DNA from: Sabethes cyaneus
Lineage: Eukaryota; Arthropoda; Insecta; Diptera; Culicidae
DNA: 64,000 bases
Assembly (NCBI RefSeq): GCF_943734655.1
Contig: NC_071354.1
Location: 2,019,001 to 2,083,000, forward strand
Direction of reading: 5' to 3'
Position numbers and translations under genes: made by a program. The notes under the pieces were generated by a model, which did no database searches, was not told where the DNA came from, and saw nothing but the letters and a program-made list of their open reading frames with translations. This document shows, in pieces, positions 1-13,700 of the stretch; positions within the stretch are counted from its first letter, which is position 1; each line of letters begins with the position of its first letter.

Positions 1-1243
1 GAAGATCCCATGGCGTATTGTTTAGGGAGATCCGGATGACATACGAAATTCCTGATTTGCATTTTTATTGAAATACTGCTCCTTTGTGTTGCGGTCCGAC
101 TTGTAATTATTATGGATTTGTGCATTTTACTTCAGTAACTCGTTGAACGAGTCAACCGTGCTTAGGTGCTCTATTTTGCTCATCCTTGATTACGGTAATT
201 ATGCCACATTCCCAACTTCAGTAAACCGTAATGCGATAACTAGCACCTTCAAACTGAAAAGCAGCTGAATTTGATGCCTTCTGACAATTCAGCAAGTAGG
301 AGTTTTTTGTCCGATGCAGCCTGCCTTATTCAGCACAAATCCTTACGGAAACAGGCGACTGGCTGGCAGCCGTGTTGTTGCTCCAGAGTCGGCTAGCGTA
401 AGCCACTTGGAATAATCGCCTTAGGGGACGTTCAGGGATCATACACAGTTTCCCTTTCCTTCTCTGACACTTCCCAGTCACAATTTGAAGCAAACAGCTC
501 CATGCCGAGCGACGTTGATGGCAGAAAAACTTCTACCATAGAGAAAAGACCCTAACAGTGCCGCGTCAGTGCGTCGTACCAAGCCAGACCCAGATGAATG
601 ATTCAATTACATAATAATATATTATATTGACACTCGTGATGGGTAAATTGCTCATTGGATTGACATGCGTTTCGATTTTTTCCTCTCTGCTTGACAGGGT
701 AGGGTACACGGCAGGACCAACACAGACCACTTAAAAGCAACGTACATCTCCGGTTCGGGGTTTGCCTACCAGTCAGCCACACGCGTGTCCCACTAAGTGA
801 ATTCCGTTAGGTTTTTTTTTGCTCGTGTTCCATGTTACAGTGCCGTACTAACTGGTGCCGTCAGTGAATGAAAGCAAAAATCAACACTGTAGTCTTTGGG
901 AAACGTAATTTCTAGGTACTGCTAATGGCAGGTTAGGGTTTAAGCGATGCTGTTTCGTTAGTAAAAAAATTACAACTGGTAGATGATGAATTAAAATTAA
1001 AACTTAAATTTTAATTGAAGGCTGTATATTTATTAGGTTTACATTCAATATTACAAACAAATTTTTACTTCATTTGTATTGCTCATTAGTGTTTTCTCTA
1101 TTATAGGCCGAATATTTTCTTTAAACTAGTATGATGCCTAGTAAAGTTAAAACTATTTTGGAAATGTTCATAACCCTCGTTCCTAAGAATAGTCTACATC
1201 GAGCTGTTATGTTTATGTTCTATGATGTTTATGTTCTATGTGC
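1..1243. other. unassigned non-coding DNA
   Basis: No reading frame of note and no repeat family recognised. The stretch is ordinary mixed-composition DNA, with a short AT-rich patch near 600-640 and an AT-rich end from about 960. It ends in a small tandem duplication next to the composite hAT-like element. Confidence 0.6.
1209..1240. repeat. 16-bp tandem duplication
   Basis: The 16-mer ATGTTTATGTTCTATG occurs twice in a row without mismatch. It abuts the left target-site copy of the hAT-like element, which repeats part of the unit (TTCTATG). The insertion target therefore had locally repeated sequence, worth remembering when judging the target duplication. Confidence 0.9.
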
Positions 1244-1251
1244 ATTCTATG
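1244..1251. repeat. 8-bp target-site duplication, left copy
   Basis: ATTCTATG directly precedes the terminal CAGGGATGCC. The identical octamer follows the outermost right end at 5326-5333. An 8-bp duplication is the hallmark of hAT-superfamily insertion. Confidence 0.8.
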
Positions 1252-1751
1252 CAGGGATGCCAGATATTTTTTTGACAGGTCTGTATAATAATTGGTAAAA
1301 GTCTGTATAAGTCTGTGGTCCATTGAAAACCCACCACCCGCTGCGCAATATCTGTCAATCCATTAGATTAGGTTGTTTTGCTTTAATGCGGCTCTTTTGC
1401 ACAAAATCAGATTTTGGCAAAGTAGCAGATTTGTTTGAGAAAACCAACTCTAAGAATATCGAAACGCAAGAGAACTTTATTGAAACATTTACTAAATAGA
1501 ACTTACTTATTGATGTGTCCTTGTCCGCTGGTCCGTCAGAGCAAAGAGATGAAATCAGTGATCTCCACTGCCGACGATTACCCGCCATGGCTTTAACCTA
1601 TCGCCAGAACAGGTTCTCGTCTACAGCCTGGATGCCGTTGACTATGCTACGTCGCCATGAGCCCATGAGTCTGCCACTTTTACACTGTCCTTGCGGATTC
1701 CAATCGAGCGGTTCTCTGCTCTGCGCACTCTGCTCTGCGCGGTTGCACCAC

Positions 1752-2795
1752 AGCTAGCGCTGTTAAAGGCGTTTTTGACATCGATTGTGACTATGGCACA
1801 ATACCTGTCGCCTCGTCTTTTCCGTCTCATAGGCTTCTCGGCCCTCTCTACCACGGACTTTATGGCGTCTACAGTGGACTTCTCCTTACGGAAGCCAAAC
1901 TGCGAACTTACCAGCCCGACATCGCTCTCCGCCACAGGCGTCAACCTGTTTAAGATTACCCACTCTAGCTATTTGCCTAACGTGTCCAATAGGCTAATTG
2001 GCCTATACGACGAGTGATCACCCGCTGGTTTCCCCGGCTTCGGCAGCAGTACCAATCTATGGACTTTCCATTTGCGTCTCACTAAACATATCGGGATATG
2101 TATGGATCGCCGTTTTGAGTGCCTCGTTCGGAATCCCGTCAGGACCGGGCGCTTTCTTCGTTTTTAAACCCCTGGCAATTACGATGAGTTCCTCATTCGT
2201 GACCGGAATGAGGACATCATTCGATTGACTGTACGGGGTCGGAGGCCACTAAACTGGATCGTGTTGCGGGAAGAGCCCTTCCACGATGACTTTCAGCTTT
2301 TGGGGGCAAGTTTCCTGCGGAACGGATGCACCCGTCATCTTTTTCATCACCACCTGGTATGCACTACCCCAGCGGTTCGTGTCCGCATCGCCGCAAAGCT
2401 CCTGAAAACAGGATTTCTTGCTACGCCTAACCTGCTTGTTGAGCGCCAGCCTGGCCGCTCTAAGTTCGACCCCCCCAGCTTCAGCATCTGCATCGGTCCG
2501 GGCCCACTGCGCTTGCATTCTCTGTAGTATCTGGAGCGGAGCTGAACAATGGTGTCGCTCCACCAGTATACCGAGCGACGACGGTTCGTTGGCTGTCCCG
2601 TCCTGTGTATAGTGGTATCACATGCCTGTATTAGGACGTTGGTCAGCTCACGGGCGCTGAGTGCTTCAATGAACAGGTCTTTATCGAAGGCCTTCACTTT
2701 CCACCCCCTCCCAGGCGACCTAAACCAGCGTGACCATGCCATCCGTCGTTCAATTGTGTACCGTATAGCTTGGTGATCGCTATGCGTGTACTCTG
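1752..2795 (-). pseudogene. R1-clade LINE fragment (endonuclease end to mid reverse transcriptase)
   Basis: Minus-strand relic of a non-LTR retrotransposon ORF2. In order from high to low coordinate one reads the endonuclease end (YTHSDHQAIRYTI near 2760-2790), the linker (VYWWSDTIVQLRS), then reverse transcriptase motifs APGPDGIPNEALK, PKPGKPAGDHSSYRPISLLD, SQFGFRKEKSTVDAI and VTIDVKNAFNSAS. These wordings are characteristic of the R1/LOA group. Several frameshifts and in-frame stops break the frame (for example around 2030 and 2430). The fragment ends near 1752 just after the first catalytic block (VTIDVKNAF), so the YADD box, the C-terminal domain and the 3' UTR are missing. It abuts the hAT left arm on one side and a second, unrelated LINE on the other (junction 2780-2800). 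It cannot be functional. Confidence 0.75.
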
Positions 2796-4095
2796 GCCTT
2801 CCTGATCCGTATTGCTATTTCAGTCTTGGTACCACCAACGGACGTTGTCTGGCTAGATATTGAGGCTTCCGCCCGCTCAATTTGTCCCGCTGCTGCGAAG
2901 TTAAGGGGATTGTCAGTGTTCACTACCATAGACTTAGTTTTAGCAACATTGACTGTGAGACCTGCTGCCTGGGAACTCTCGTAGAGTAGAAAACCTCTAA
3001 TTTGCTCCGCATATCGTTTTGGCGTTGTGCGAGGTCGTCGGCTAGGACGAGGTCATTTAGTTGCTCCATCGTTAGAGGATTCCAAGGCAAATCTCGATTT
3101 GATCTATTGTCAATTGCTCCAACAATGAGAAACAGAAGCGATGATAAAATGCAGCCATATCTCACGCTAGCAGTAACCCTTATAGGGTCGGATAAGACGC
3201 CATTGTGCTAAACCTTGCACTGAGCCTCGATGAGATGGACCAGCTTATCTGGAACTCCTCTACGCCTAAGTGCGCCCCAGATGTTTTCGTGGTTGAGTCG
3301 ACCAAACGCTTTTTCGAAGCCAACGAACACTAGAAGAAGAGTCTTGGAATTCGCGAATTTGCTCCACCATCATGCGGAGCGTTTTGATATGGTCTATATA
3401 TGATCGGCTGGTGTGGAATCCAGCTTGCTGCCGCCAGAGAGTAGCGTTGATCTTCACCTGGATCCGGTAGAGGATTACCTAACAGAGCACTTTGAGAGTA
3501 ATACAGAGCAATGTGATGCCACGCCCGCATTCGGTTAGGTCGCCTTTATTTCTGGCGCTCTATAGCATTTTATGGCTGCTTCAATTTCATCCAATAATGA
3601 CGCCTTCGACTTGACGCGGTTAATACAACGAACTCTTTCGTCGACTCGGGAGTCAGTCCAGGCTCTCTTGCCCCACATACAAACTCGTTTAATAGCCCTC
3701 TCCAGTTCGGCATATCGTAAGCGGACAGCCGTCTTAGTCGTTTGGTTCGCCCTCGCCTTTGCCAGCTTTTGCCTTTTTCTACTCATCGATCTTTGTCGGA
3801 GTTTCATCCGAAATCCACTCTCTCCGTCCGCTGCGCACTTTGCCGACGGTTTCATCACTGGTCGTAATGAGGGCATTCTTGAGGCTGGTCCATTACTCTT
3901 GGACAGTTCCACCAGGTAGCAGTTCCTAGGCTCGGAATTCAAGTTGTTAGATAAAAACCCTTTTCGCCTTGGGATTTCCAATCGGCGGACATCGAAACGA
4001 CACCCAGCTTTCTCCCCCAGTCGTTGAGTACCTATTACAGCGATAACAAGCTGATGGTCGGATGCAATATCGGCACTGCGCTTGTTCAGTGACGA
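2790..4095 (-). pseudogene. RTE-like LINE fragment (endonuclease end through reverse transcriptase)
   Basis: Minus-strand LINE relic. From high to low coordinate: endonuclease C-terminus (ADIASDHQLVIAVI, 4040-4090), a basic linker (3535-3981, 148 codons open), then reverse transcriptase pieces QAGFHTSRSYIDHIKTLR (about 3380-3440), an ENIWGALRRRGVPDKL-type block in another frame, RYGCILSSLLFLIV, and LADDLAQRQNDMRSKLEVF, where the usual Y/FADD box has become LADD. It ends with LTVNVAKTKSMVV and GGTKTEIAIRIRKAR near 2800. Frameshifts at about 3000, 3330 and 3535 split the frame. The order is intact, so this is one element rather than several. It is truncated at its 5' side near 4095 and stops at the R1 fragment. 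RTE clade is my best guess from the ASDHQLV and KAR wording; L1-like is an alternative. Confidence 0.65.
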
Positions 4096-4317
4096 AAGTC
4101 TTTCTCCTTATGAGGATTGATAGTCGCTCACGAGATATTGTTTTGAGGTTTCAGTGCGAGTTAAAAGCGAAGTATACTTTTACCTTGACAAAAGTAAAAC
4201 TATATTTTGCGAAATTTTTATCGCATGTCTGTATAAAATCTGTAGTCAAAAACATGTCTGTATCAGAAAACGAAAAGTCTGTATAATACAGATTTGTCTG
4301 TATATCTGGCATCCCTG
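4001..4317. repeat. 317-bp duplicated segment, inner copy
   Basis: This segment is repeated at 5009-5325 with a constant offset of 1008 bases. By eye there is only one difference (G versus A near 4118/5126). It contains the endonuclease end of the RTE-like LINE (to about 4095) plus the hAT right arm, so it spans a TE-TE junction. Its terminal CATCCCTG is followed by CTGATACT, not by the target octamer. Confidence 0.9.
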
Positions 4318-5325
<1,008 letters not shown>

Positions 5326-5333
5326 ATTCTATG
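5326..5333. repeat. 8-bp target-site duplication, right copy
   Basis: ATTCTATG, identical to 1244-1251, directly after the terminal CATCCCTG. Confidence 0.8.
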
Positions 5334-6270
5334 ATAAACTTGTGAATCTTGTAATAAATATCAAATCAAAACACTGCCACCTCTCTCAGACGGTTATGGG
5401 ATTTCGTTTCCAATCGTCAATCTTGCACAAATGCTGTAATAAACCATCGAACCAATTCATTTTGTCGATCGCTGTTCTGAGCAGAAAAAATATCGTCCAA
5501 TCGAAAAGGTCCTCATTTCAACAATCACCCCCTAATTAACTAGTTGTAAATGGTAACAGATTTTGCTCGGAATGGCTGACGCCCGGGTACACAGGGAATC
5601 CCGTCGCGGGAAATCGTTTGGGAGTTAACCCGCAGTCAGTCGGTTTATGCTAGCACAATAGAATGACATCAGTTGGAACAAGAGTCTGACAGGGTCTGCT
5701 AAATTGATTTCCAATAAAAGATAAACTGTTGCTGACGCCGAAATCACAGTCCCACCAAATGGCACCATTTCTCCAGACAAAAGGAGATTGCCCCGTCTGC
5801 CGAATGACATTTGGTTGGTTGGCATTAGCTAGCTTGTTAGGATGTCGATGTTGGGAAGCCAGAGATGAACTCCAGACGAAAAAGGACTCGGACGGGACCT
5901 GTTATTATTGCGTCAATTGTGCTCTTTGATCGTTCTCGGTGCAATTACCGATGGCCGCTTGTGATTGAGGTTCCATTGTTTTTGTATGGTTCGATTGTGC
6001 CTTGCACGAGGGTGTCGGGCTTCAGTCGGCCGGAACATAGCTCTGAAGAGTCCCGCTATCGGTCAAGGTTATGTTACTGCATTGTTCTGCTTGGTGAAAT
6101 TAATGGTGGGTCAACGATTGTAATGAATTTTGGCATTTCGTTTGAATAAATCAACTGATTGATGGTGCATATTTGCATTGAGGGTGTGTGAAAACTAAAC
6201 AGTGTTTGCTGACATCTGCTCTAACACAATATGCCAATAATTATTTACAAAACAAGATTAAAATGGACAT
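5334..6270. other. unassigned non-coding DNA
   Basis: Only short open frames, in competing phases on both strands, none with a recognisable domain. No repeat family recognised. Confidence 0.55.
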
Positions 6271-6274
6271 ATCA

Positions 6275-6425
6275 CTGAAGTCGCTTTTTACGCGCTTTGT
6301 TTTTATGCGACTATTCACGCGAATTTAGGAATTTACGCCGTTTTACGCGAATTTCGGAACTTTCATGTTTTTTTCGGGATGTTCGCAACTTGCGCGGATA
6401 TGCTCTACGCGTTTATTTTTACGTG
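6275..6425. repeat. ACGCG-rich degenerate repeat
   Basis: Short irregular repetitions of TTTACGCG-like words: TTTTTACGCGC, TTCACGCGAATTT, TTTTACGCGAATTTC, TTGCGCGG, CTACGCGTTT. The spacing is uneven, so this is either a decayed tandem array or a locally CpG-rich repeat. No family assigned. Confidence 0.4.
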
Positions 6426-7418
6426 TAGTTTTTGATTTTACTTGCTATAACATAAAAACAAACGCTATGAACGCTATGTCGTTTATTAGCACTTTAGTAC
6501 AATGTTGCAAATCGAACGACAAGCAAACGATTCCTACTTTTATGCGAGCGAGTGTAAGAAGCAGAGCATTCAACGCTTACTTCACTGACGTAAGCGAACA
6601 ACAACCGCTGGTGCTATGTATTCTGCTACCTACGCACTACCGAGCGCACAGCCTCGTACACTCTAAAAAGTCGGTACGTCCCTTCTATGAGAAAAATCAT
6701 GTAAACTTCCGTACAGTAATTGAAATGGATGGCAATTCCTAGTTAATGGTAAAGATAAATTTACTTCGTATAAGTGCAAGCTACCAAGAATTTACGTGAA
6801 CGTAACGTGAAAAGTGCGATGGATGGGAATCACGTATGCTTTCACGTAAGTCTGACGTACCAATTCTTATGAGTGTAGCGTCTTTCTGCACAGTCCGCTT
6901 ACGAAGCCAACAGCTTGTGAGCGGCTAACAATTCATGAGTGCGAACAGCACAGTGCTAGCATAGCTAGCATAGTTCTTCAAGCGTCCCATATAGAAGTTT
7001 TTCAATTTTTGCATGACTGAGACGGTACTGTCAAATGAATGTGAATTGAGTCAAAGTGATCGTGCCATCCCTACTGAGCACGATACGTTTGACTTGTTGG
7101 TTTGATTCTACAGAATGCATTTTAATTATTAACTTTCAGAACCCCGTAATTTCGGATTATAGAAACCGTCATCGCCATTGGCCTAGGCAAGCCACCGCCA
7201 TCGTGGTCACTCCGTCCAAGAACAGACCGATTGCCGATTTATTCGCCGTGACTTTAGATTTCCCGCCGTTTGCTAACGGTATTCGTACTTCCGGCTTTTG
7301 TACGTCGTCACCGTCACCATTCAAAACCACCGATCGCTACAGTCGTGGTCCGCCAACGGAGAATCCCAGTGTCGCCTTGTTTCCCGCGACAACAAACTAT
7401 TTGCGCGAGGAAACCGTG
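6426..7418. other. unassigned non-coding DNA
   Basis: No supported gene. A 9-bp perfect inverted repeat (TTACGTGAA at 6792-6800, TTCACGTAA at 6841-6849) lies in a patch with several ACGT cores. The open frames around 7050-7430 overlap in competing phases with no recognised domain. Confidence 0.5.
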
Positions 7419-7794
7419 CCCAGCTAGCACTAACTCGTTTATCAATGTACGAAAACTATCGTAAATATCTCCTAACAAACTCGACATCGTAACTAAAACT
7501 GGATAAAGCGGGATCAAGTTGATTTTCTGTCGTATATAATGATAATGACTGACATACATACGATTTTCAGCACAAAATCGTAGAATAGCACGGAGCAACT
7601 CGCGCTTAATCGAATATTATCGTATATAAATACTTATATAGTCGTAACGCTCAAAATTATTCGTAATCACGTATATCGCCTCCAAAATAGAACGGATATG
7701 CCAATTTTGCGCATGAAATACAATTTATTTAACATGTATATCTGTACGTAATACTGATTTTTACCTTTTTATACATATGAAAATGCTAGCTGGG
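7419..7794 (+). mobile_element. MITE, CCCAGCTAGCA family, copy 1
   Basis: 376-bp non-coding element with terminal inverted repeats: CCCAGCTAGCA at the left and TGCTAGCTGGG at the right. It is flanked by TG on both sides (7417-7418, 7795-7796). A second copy lies at 16892-17272 in the opposite orientation. Shared internal words include AATCGTATGTATGTCA, CGATAATAT and TGGAGGC(A/G)ATATACGTG (read on the other strand here). No coding capacity. The superfamily is unknown; a possible 2-bp target duplication is seen at both copies. Confidence 0.75.
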
Positions 7795-10700
7795 TGATAC
7801 CCCGCTAAGGAAGAGTAAGGTGGAAATCGAAGTGGAAATTTACCAGGATTCGAGGAGAGGAACGGTAGGAGTACTGCTGCAGGAACGGGGCACTGGAAGT
7901 GAAGAAAATAGAAGATTTGCTAGTTTTAAGAAAGTGGGGAGAAGACAATAGAAAAGTAAAGTTTGTGAAACGCTAAAAACCAGTGACTTTCAACCGAGCA
8001 ATTCCTTATCCCCGTGGAATTTACATTAAGTGTGTCGACCCTGAGATGTTTCTCATCTCTTCTATACGCCCGCTGCTGGCTTGCCGACAGGTACACTTCA
8101 TAAGATGATGAAAACATTCGCCTTTTTCGCCGCATTGCGAATCGAAAGTTTCGGCCGACCCTTAAACAGATGAAAGCGGATCACCCCATCAGCAGTCTTC
8201 GAATTTCTGCAGTTGCCTTTACCACACGTCCTCGAATGACGGATTCCTAGGTGTTTCTCGATCCATCCCCGAATTTTTCGCGGTAGGGCAGATCTGGTCT
8301 TACTCCGTTACCATCTCGATATCCACCTAACAGATTATGATAAGATTCTAAACATTACACTCTTAGCTAGTTTGGGTTACATTTTTACCTATATGCTAAC
8401 AAGTTACAAACTAATCAATGTGTCTCTCTCTTTTCGAGCAAATCCTTTATATAACAACTGAACTTTGAGCAGAAACTGGTCAGTCAGATTTTTTACAATC
8501 TTTCTCTGTTTTTTAGGGTCGAAGTTGATAGCTCAAACCTAGCCTTCGCTAGAATCGAGAGAACAGTGGTTGTATTTTCGCAATATTGGAAGGATGGAGC
8601 TGGGTTAATGTTTAATTTGTCGTCAAAAAACAACTTTTTAGCGTGTCAATATTTACGATGGCTATCTTGGAACATAATGTATTAACACGCAATTAAATTT
8701 ACTGAACGATTTTTACATTCTATTTACAACCAAATTTGAATTTATTTCTGTCCATCTTGAATGGCACCACGTATCACATACATTAATCATTAGCAATCGG
8801 ATTTTTTAGCCTAAAACTCAATTCCAATTCGCGAAATCTTTCGAGATGTGTAGTTAAGTAAGTAAACAACATTAGATGATTTTGAGAGGTCTCATCAACA
8901 ACATCTCGTTTGTTTTTTCGTTGTAATTCTGCTTTCCATTTGGTAGATTGCAAAACTTTCCAGGAACGAACTGCGAACTTTAGCTGACTGGCAAAAGTGG
9001 GTATAGAGATGAGTGTGCGGGTGAAAGAGAGAAAATTTGAATTCGTCATACAAACTGCGTGCATATTTTCCTTGGTTGAGTTGAGGGTGCACATGTAAGC
9101 CTTTTTCACACCCTCATCGTTGGCCTTTCGTATAGCGGCGCACCGGCTCTGAGTAGGGGTTGTTTGCGTTGGGTCTTAGCAGAGTGGATTATTACTTCCA
9201 TAACTCTTGTACAAACAAATCTTGCAAAATTACGAGCGGAAAGAACGGTTCATCAAAAAACAACGTTTAAATTGGAACGGAAGAAGATCAGATCTAATTT
9301 AATCCAGTTGGTAAATATTCACTTCCTCTGCTGTCTCGCCCTCATCGAGTTCTGCTTCTGTTGGCTGGCACTGTTTTTGCTCCTGCTGGAGGTCGGCTTA
9401 CTGTACAGCTCATTAATCATTCGTCGTGGAATATGGTGTGAAATTTTAAATTTTTCTCAACAAAATCAATATCATTGTCGATTCAGGGGGTCCTCGATGA
9501 TGTGGTAATGTCGATTGATTAATGATTTTTCCACTTCCTCTAAAACCTGTTTCCCCTATGGGAAGTGGCGGCTATATAGTTGAACATGATTATTATACCT
9601 ACTAAATGTGTGACAAAAGTCTAAAAGTCAACATAAACTAGAGGGTGAGCTCAATTACTCATAGCAAAGCGATGCAGATTTACGTAAAACCATCCAGCCT
9701 GCATGTAGCAGTTAACCAGTTTTAACGATGAAGGCAGGATCGATTTTTTTCTACTCCTTCCCACACGGATGAACGTGGGATTTGTTTGCGGTCCCACATA
9801 TTCTGTCCAATGAATGTCGGAACCCAACTGTGCTTTCACCGGGTTAAAGCCGCCCGAATGTGTGGCGCTCATCGTGAACCGCTTGAATAGGTGACTGTGA
9901 GAATTGGCTCCCGACTGTGCCGCTGGCCGGCATTAAATTTGGAAAATAGCACATTAGCACTACCAGCTTGAAAACAAGGAGCATTACTTACAAAAATGGC
10001 CTGGAACCAGTAGCTGAACATATCCTGAAGGAAAAGCTGTAAATGTTTTCACATTTTCACAAAGTACTTATCGCTTACGATTGTAAACGAGTGCAACAGG
10101 AAGTCGTGCACATTAGGTCGGTTCAATGGAAAGGATTTAATTTCTGCGAATGTTGTAAATATTATTTCATTATGCTCAAATTGTTCCCGAGTCGTACAAT
10201 AGATTCCATTACTGCATCAAAACTGTTGCTCCAATCACAATGGAAGTCCATATAATTGCAACCTGTCAAGCGAGGTAGGAAACAACATCTTGGAAGTTGA
10301 CTGCTGAGCTCGGTCTCGTTATCCACCCCCTCGGGCTTGCAAGTGATGTGTACGAGAAGGGAAAACAACGCAAAAACATTCGAACGAGTTACTGAAAACA
10401 ATATTTACTTCATTTTCACTCTTCCTCCGGGGGTCGCGTCATCAGCGCCACACCGTAGCAAGACTGGCACATAAGAAAGTAATAATAACACGGTTCCAGC
10501 AGTCTGCTGCGTGGTAGGATTCGTTCATTTCTCAAGGGTTTAATATTGCCTGTCGTGTCATCTGAAGCCAAGCTGTTCGAAATCACTCACGAAGTCGACT
10601 CGGGAACAATCGTCGTTCGTTTAATAATCACTAACAGATGCCAGTTGGTTGTTGGTACCCACTTTCATATCTGAATGGAAGAATTATCACCCACCAAAAC

Positions 10701-13700
10701 GCGTGTTTGACACGTTGATGACATGTTAGCCGCCTCCACCCCCACGCTTTAGAGCAATCGCAGAGCTTCGTCCTCAATAAGTGTGAAACTTCAATTACTA
10801 CCAATAAAAGTTTATGTTTTCATATGTCAAAACAATCACGATTTTATTGCTTTACGGTGCCGCTCCTGATTTGCCAGCCCCATAGATCTTTTTGAGAACT
10901 GATGCTGCTCATTTAAATGCGCTTCGGGATCTATCGATCGTGAATCATAATCGGCGGGGTTCGATTTGTCAGCGATCTATCGTCCCACTCACTGTACCGG
11001 CCAAATCGTGTTGCTTACGGCGAGCGACTCGTTAGGCTTAGTGTCGTTAAAAGTATGACTTTATTAGTACCATTTTGCACCCGCACAAACTTCGGACCCG
11101 TCGCTCTGGTCAGCTCATGTGGGGGCAAAGCTCTCTTGCGTGCGCCATAATGAAGCCGTAAATTAGGTGGCAACCAGAAAGCTTGCCCATTTCGCTCACG
11201 ACACTAATGGCTTCATCGGTGGTAGAATTCGGAGACCTACGTAATGCTTGCCAAATGTGAAAAGTTTACCCAAGCTATTTTGACAAAAATTCTAACTTTC
11301 CACAACGATGACTCAGCAAACTTGGGTGGTTCTGTTTTCCGAGTGATTGGTAATGTGTAATATAAGAAACTATCTTAATCTTATGATAACATCATTTGGG
11401 AGAATTTTGTTTAGTTGAAGCTTTGTTTTACAAAAACTTAACTTCAAGTGGAATCTATCTTTAAAAATGAGCATAGGTTTACATATATTTTTTTAAAAGA
11501 CTTAGAAGCAATTATTAAAAAAATACCGAGATGTGAGTATGAACTCTGATCTGTTTGTGAATTACAAACAGAAAAAAAAAACATGTAAAACGTAACTACA
11601 AAATTTTGAAATCTTCAATAAAAATCAACACTTAAAATTTATCTCTTCCGATTCCTCAAAACAGTACTCTATGACGAACCATTGCGTACGACAGATTGCC
11701 TTGTGCGGGAGCCCATCATTTCTTCACTCAGCGTGACGGCAATTGATGCCACAGTGCGGGTAATTTAATTAGAAACCAACGACTTGAAAATACGAGGAAA
11801 TTAAATAAGAAAAAAAATACTGCCTTGCTCTACTTCAAAGAGAGTACTCATCGCAGATGATTTTCCCCGGGGGGATCGTTTTGTAACCACGACCGAAATG
11901 TTGCCGACAAGTTAGTAATTGTTGTCCCGTTGTTATTTTATTAAATAATAAGTTTGATGTCCTGTGGTAGCAGCATAATGCTTTGGACGTGGCTTGGCAT
12001 TTGGATCTCAACAGACGGAGAGCAGCAGAAAATGGTTTAAGACATTGTATGGCAGTACAATATACATTTCAGACGATTTAATCAACTTTGTTGAATTTTA
12101 ATCCATTGCCCAACATTGAACAACCTTTCCGATTTCCTCTATTTATGCTTCAAAAGGAAAAAAAGTTCGCAAAATTACCTTCAATCGTCTAAACTCGGGT
12201 GCAGTCAGGCTGATAATATCGAACAAATTGAGCATAAGCGAGAGAAGAGCAAAAAAAAATTAATCATGATTTCATCAGCTGTCGACACAGTCAAGCAATG
12301 AGGCAATTTTCCGAATAATTGAGAAATCCTTTCCCCTAGGGCACAACAGACCACGGTAAGCCGGTGAGCTACTAAAGGTAGGAATTTCATTCACTCCTTC
12401 GGGGCGGCTGGCCAACCGAATGATTGAACGTGACTGAATCCTTTCCTAATTGCAGAAAATCACCCGGCCTGGCAAAGGATTAACCTTGATTCAGTGCAGA
12501 GCAGCTTCTGCTACCTCTCGGCTACATGTTCATGGCTATGATTTAAGAGTATGAATACACTCGAACTACATACATGTAACAAACAAAAACAAATTTTCTT
12601 TGCTTGTTAGTCTTTGTTCGTTGCAGAACAGTAGCAGACGAGGAGGTATATAGTTTGTTGCGCTTCGGAATGAAGGAACATGAAAAGAGCTTATCCTCCT
12701 TAGCCTTGTTTAAGCATTGCATTGCGACCGTAAACTCCATATGAAATTTACCTCTTTTTCCCCAGTTATCGATTGGATTGTATGTGCAGAGCGTGCTTCT
12801 AGGTTAAGTAGCAAAAGTACTAGGTCCACCAGGTAACATTGTATGAGCATTTCGTATGATTTCCGAAGAGAGATTTATATAACAATACTAGATTAAAAGA
12901 TCCTCTACCTAGATGTAGACATCGTTTTAATTGCAATATATCAAAGATTAGATTCCAATCGATTTGATAAATATGTTCAAGCTGAAATGCCTTCTAACTC
13001 GTTCAGTAACTAAAAACATATCGAATGATATGTGTGACCATAAATTTTGGAATTCTTTTGTACACGTTGGCTTCTATGACAATCGAAGCAAAAGCTCAAA
13101 AATATTGTGAAGCTTTATCGCCACATCAGGTCTGCCCATTGCAATGCAATGTAATAACGGTTCAAAGTCCCAAACGTCGCTTAAGCGGCTCCAATCCTCC
13201 GCTTAATGAGTTGAGCTTCGGACAATCGGTACCGATCAACGGAAGGAAAACAATATCAAATCCCTGCTGGGAGTAGAATGCCGCCCGGCCTGTGAAGCTG
13301 CTAGTTTACGTACACATTCCGAATTGCAGCATCGGCCGAACGGTGCCGGTGGAAAATTCAGGTTACCGGCGTGTATTTTTAATCCGAATGAATCAACAGC
13401 ACCACAGTCGGTAAGGATAAAGGTAATTGACAGCAGCCGTCACAGTGTCACCCAGTAGGAGTTCGTCCCAACAGATCAGTATCAGTATGAAATGACCGAC
13501 CGGCACCTGGACCGAACTGGGCAACGGAACGGATACCTGTTGTTTGTGTGCTTTCGAGCGCGTGGCTTGCGAATAACAAAAGACTGCGACAACGACGCCG
13601 ACGACGTTGACTACGCAAGCGAGAGAACCTGTCAAGGTATACGAATTTACATAATTGGCCAATTATCATTAGTTACAGGACAGGAACCGGGGCGGAATGG

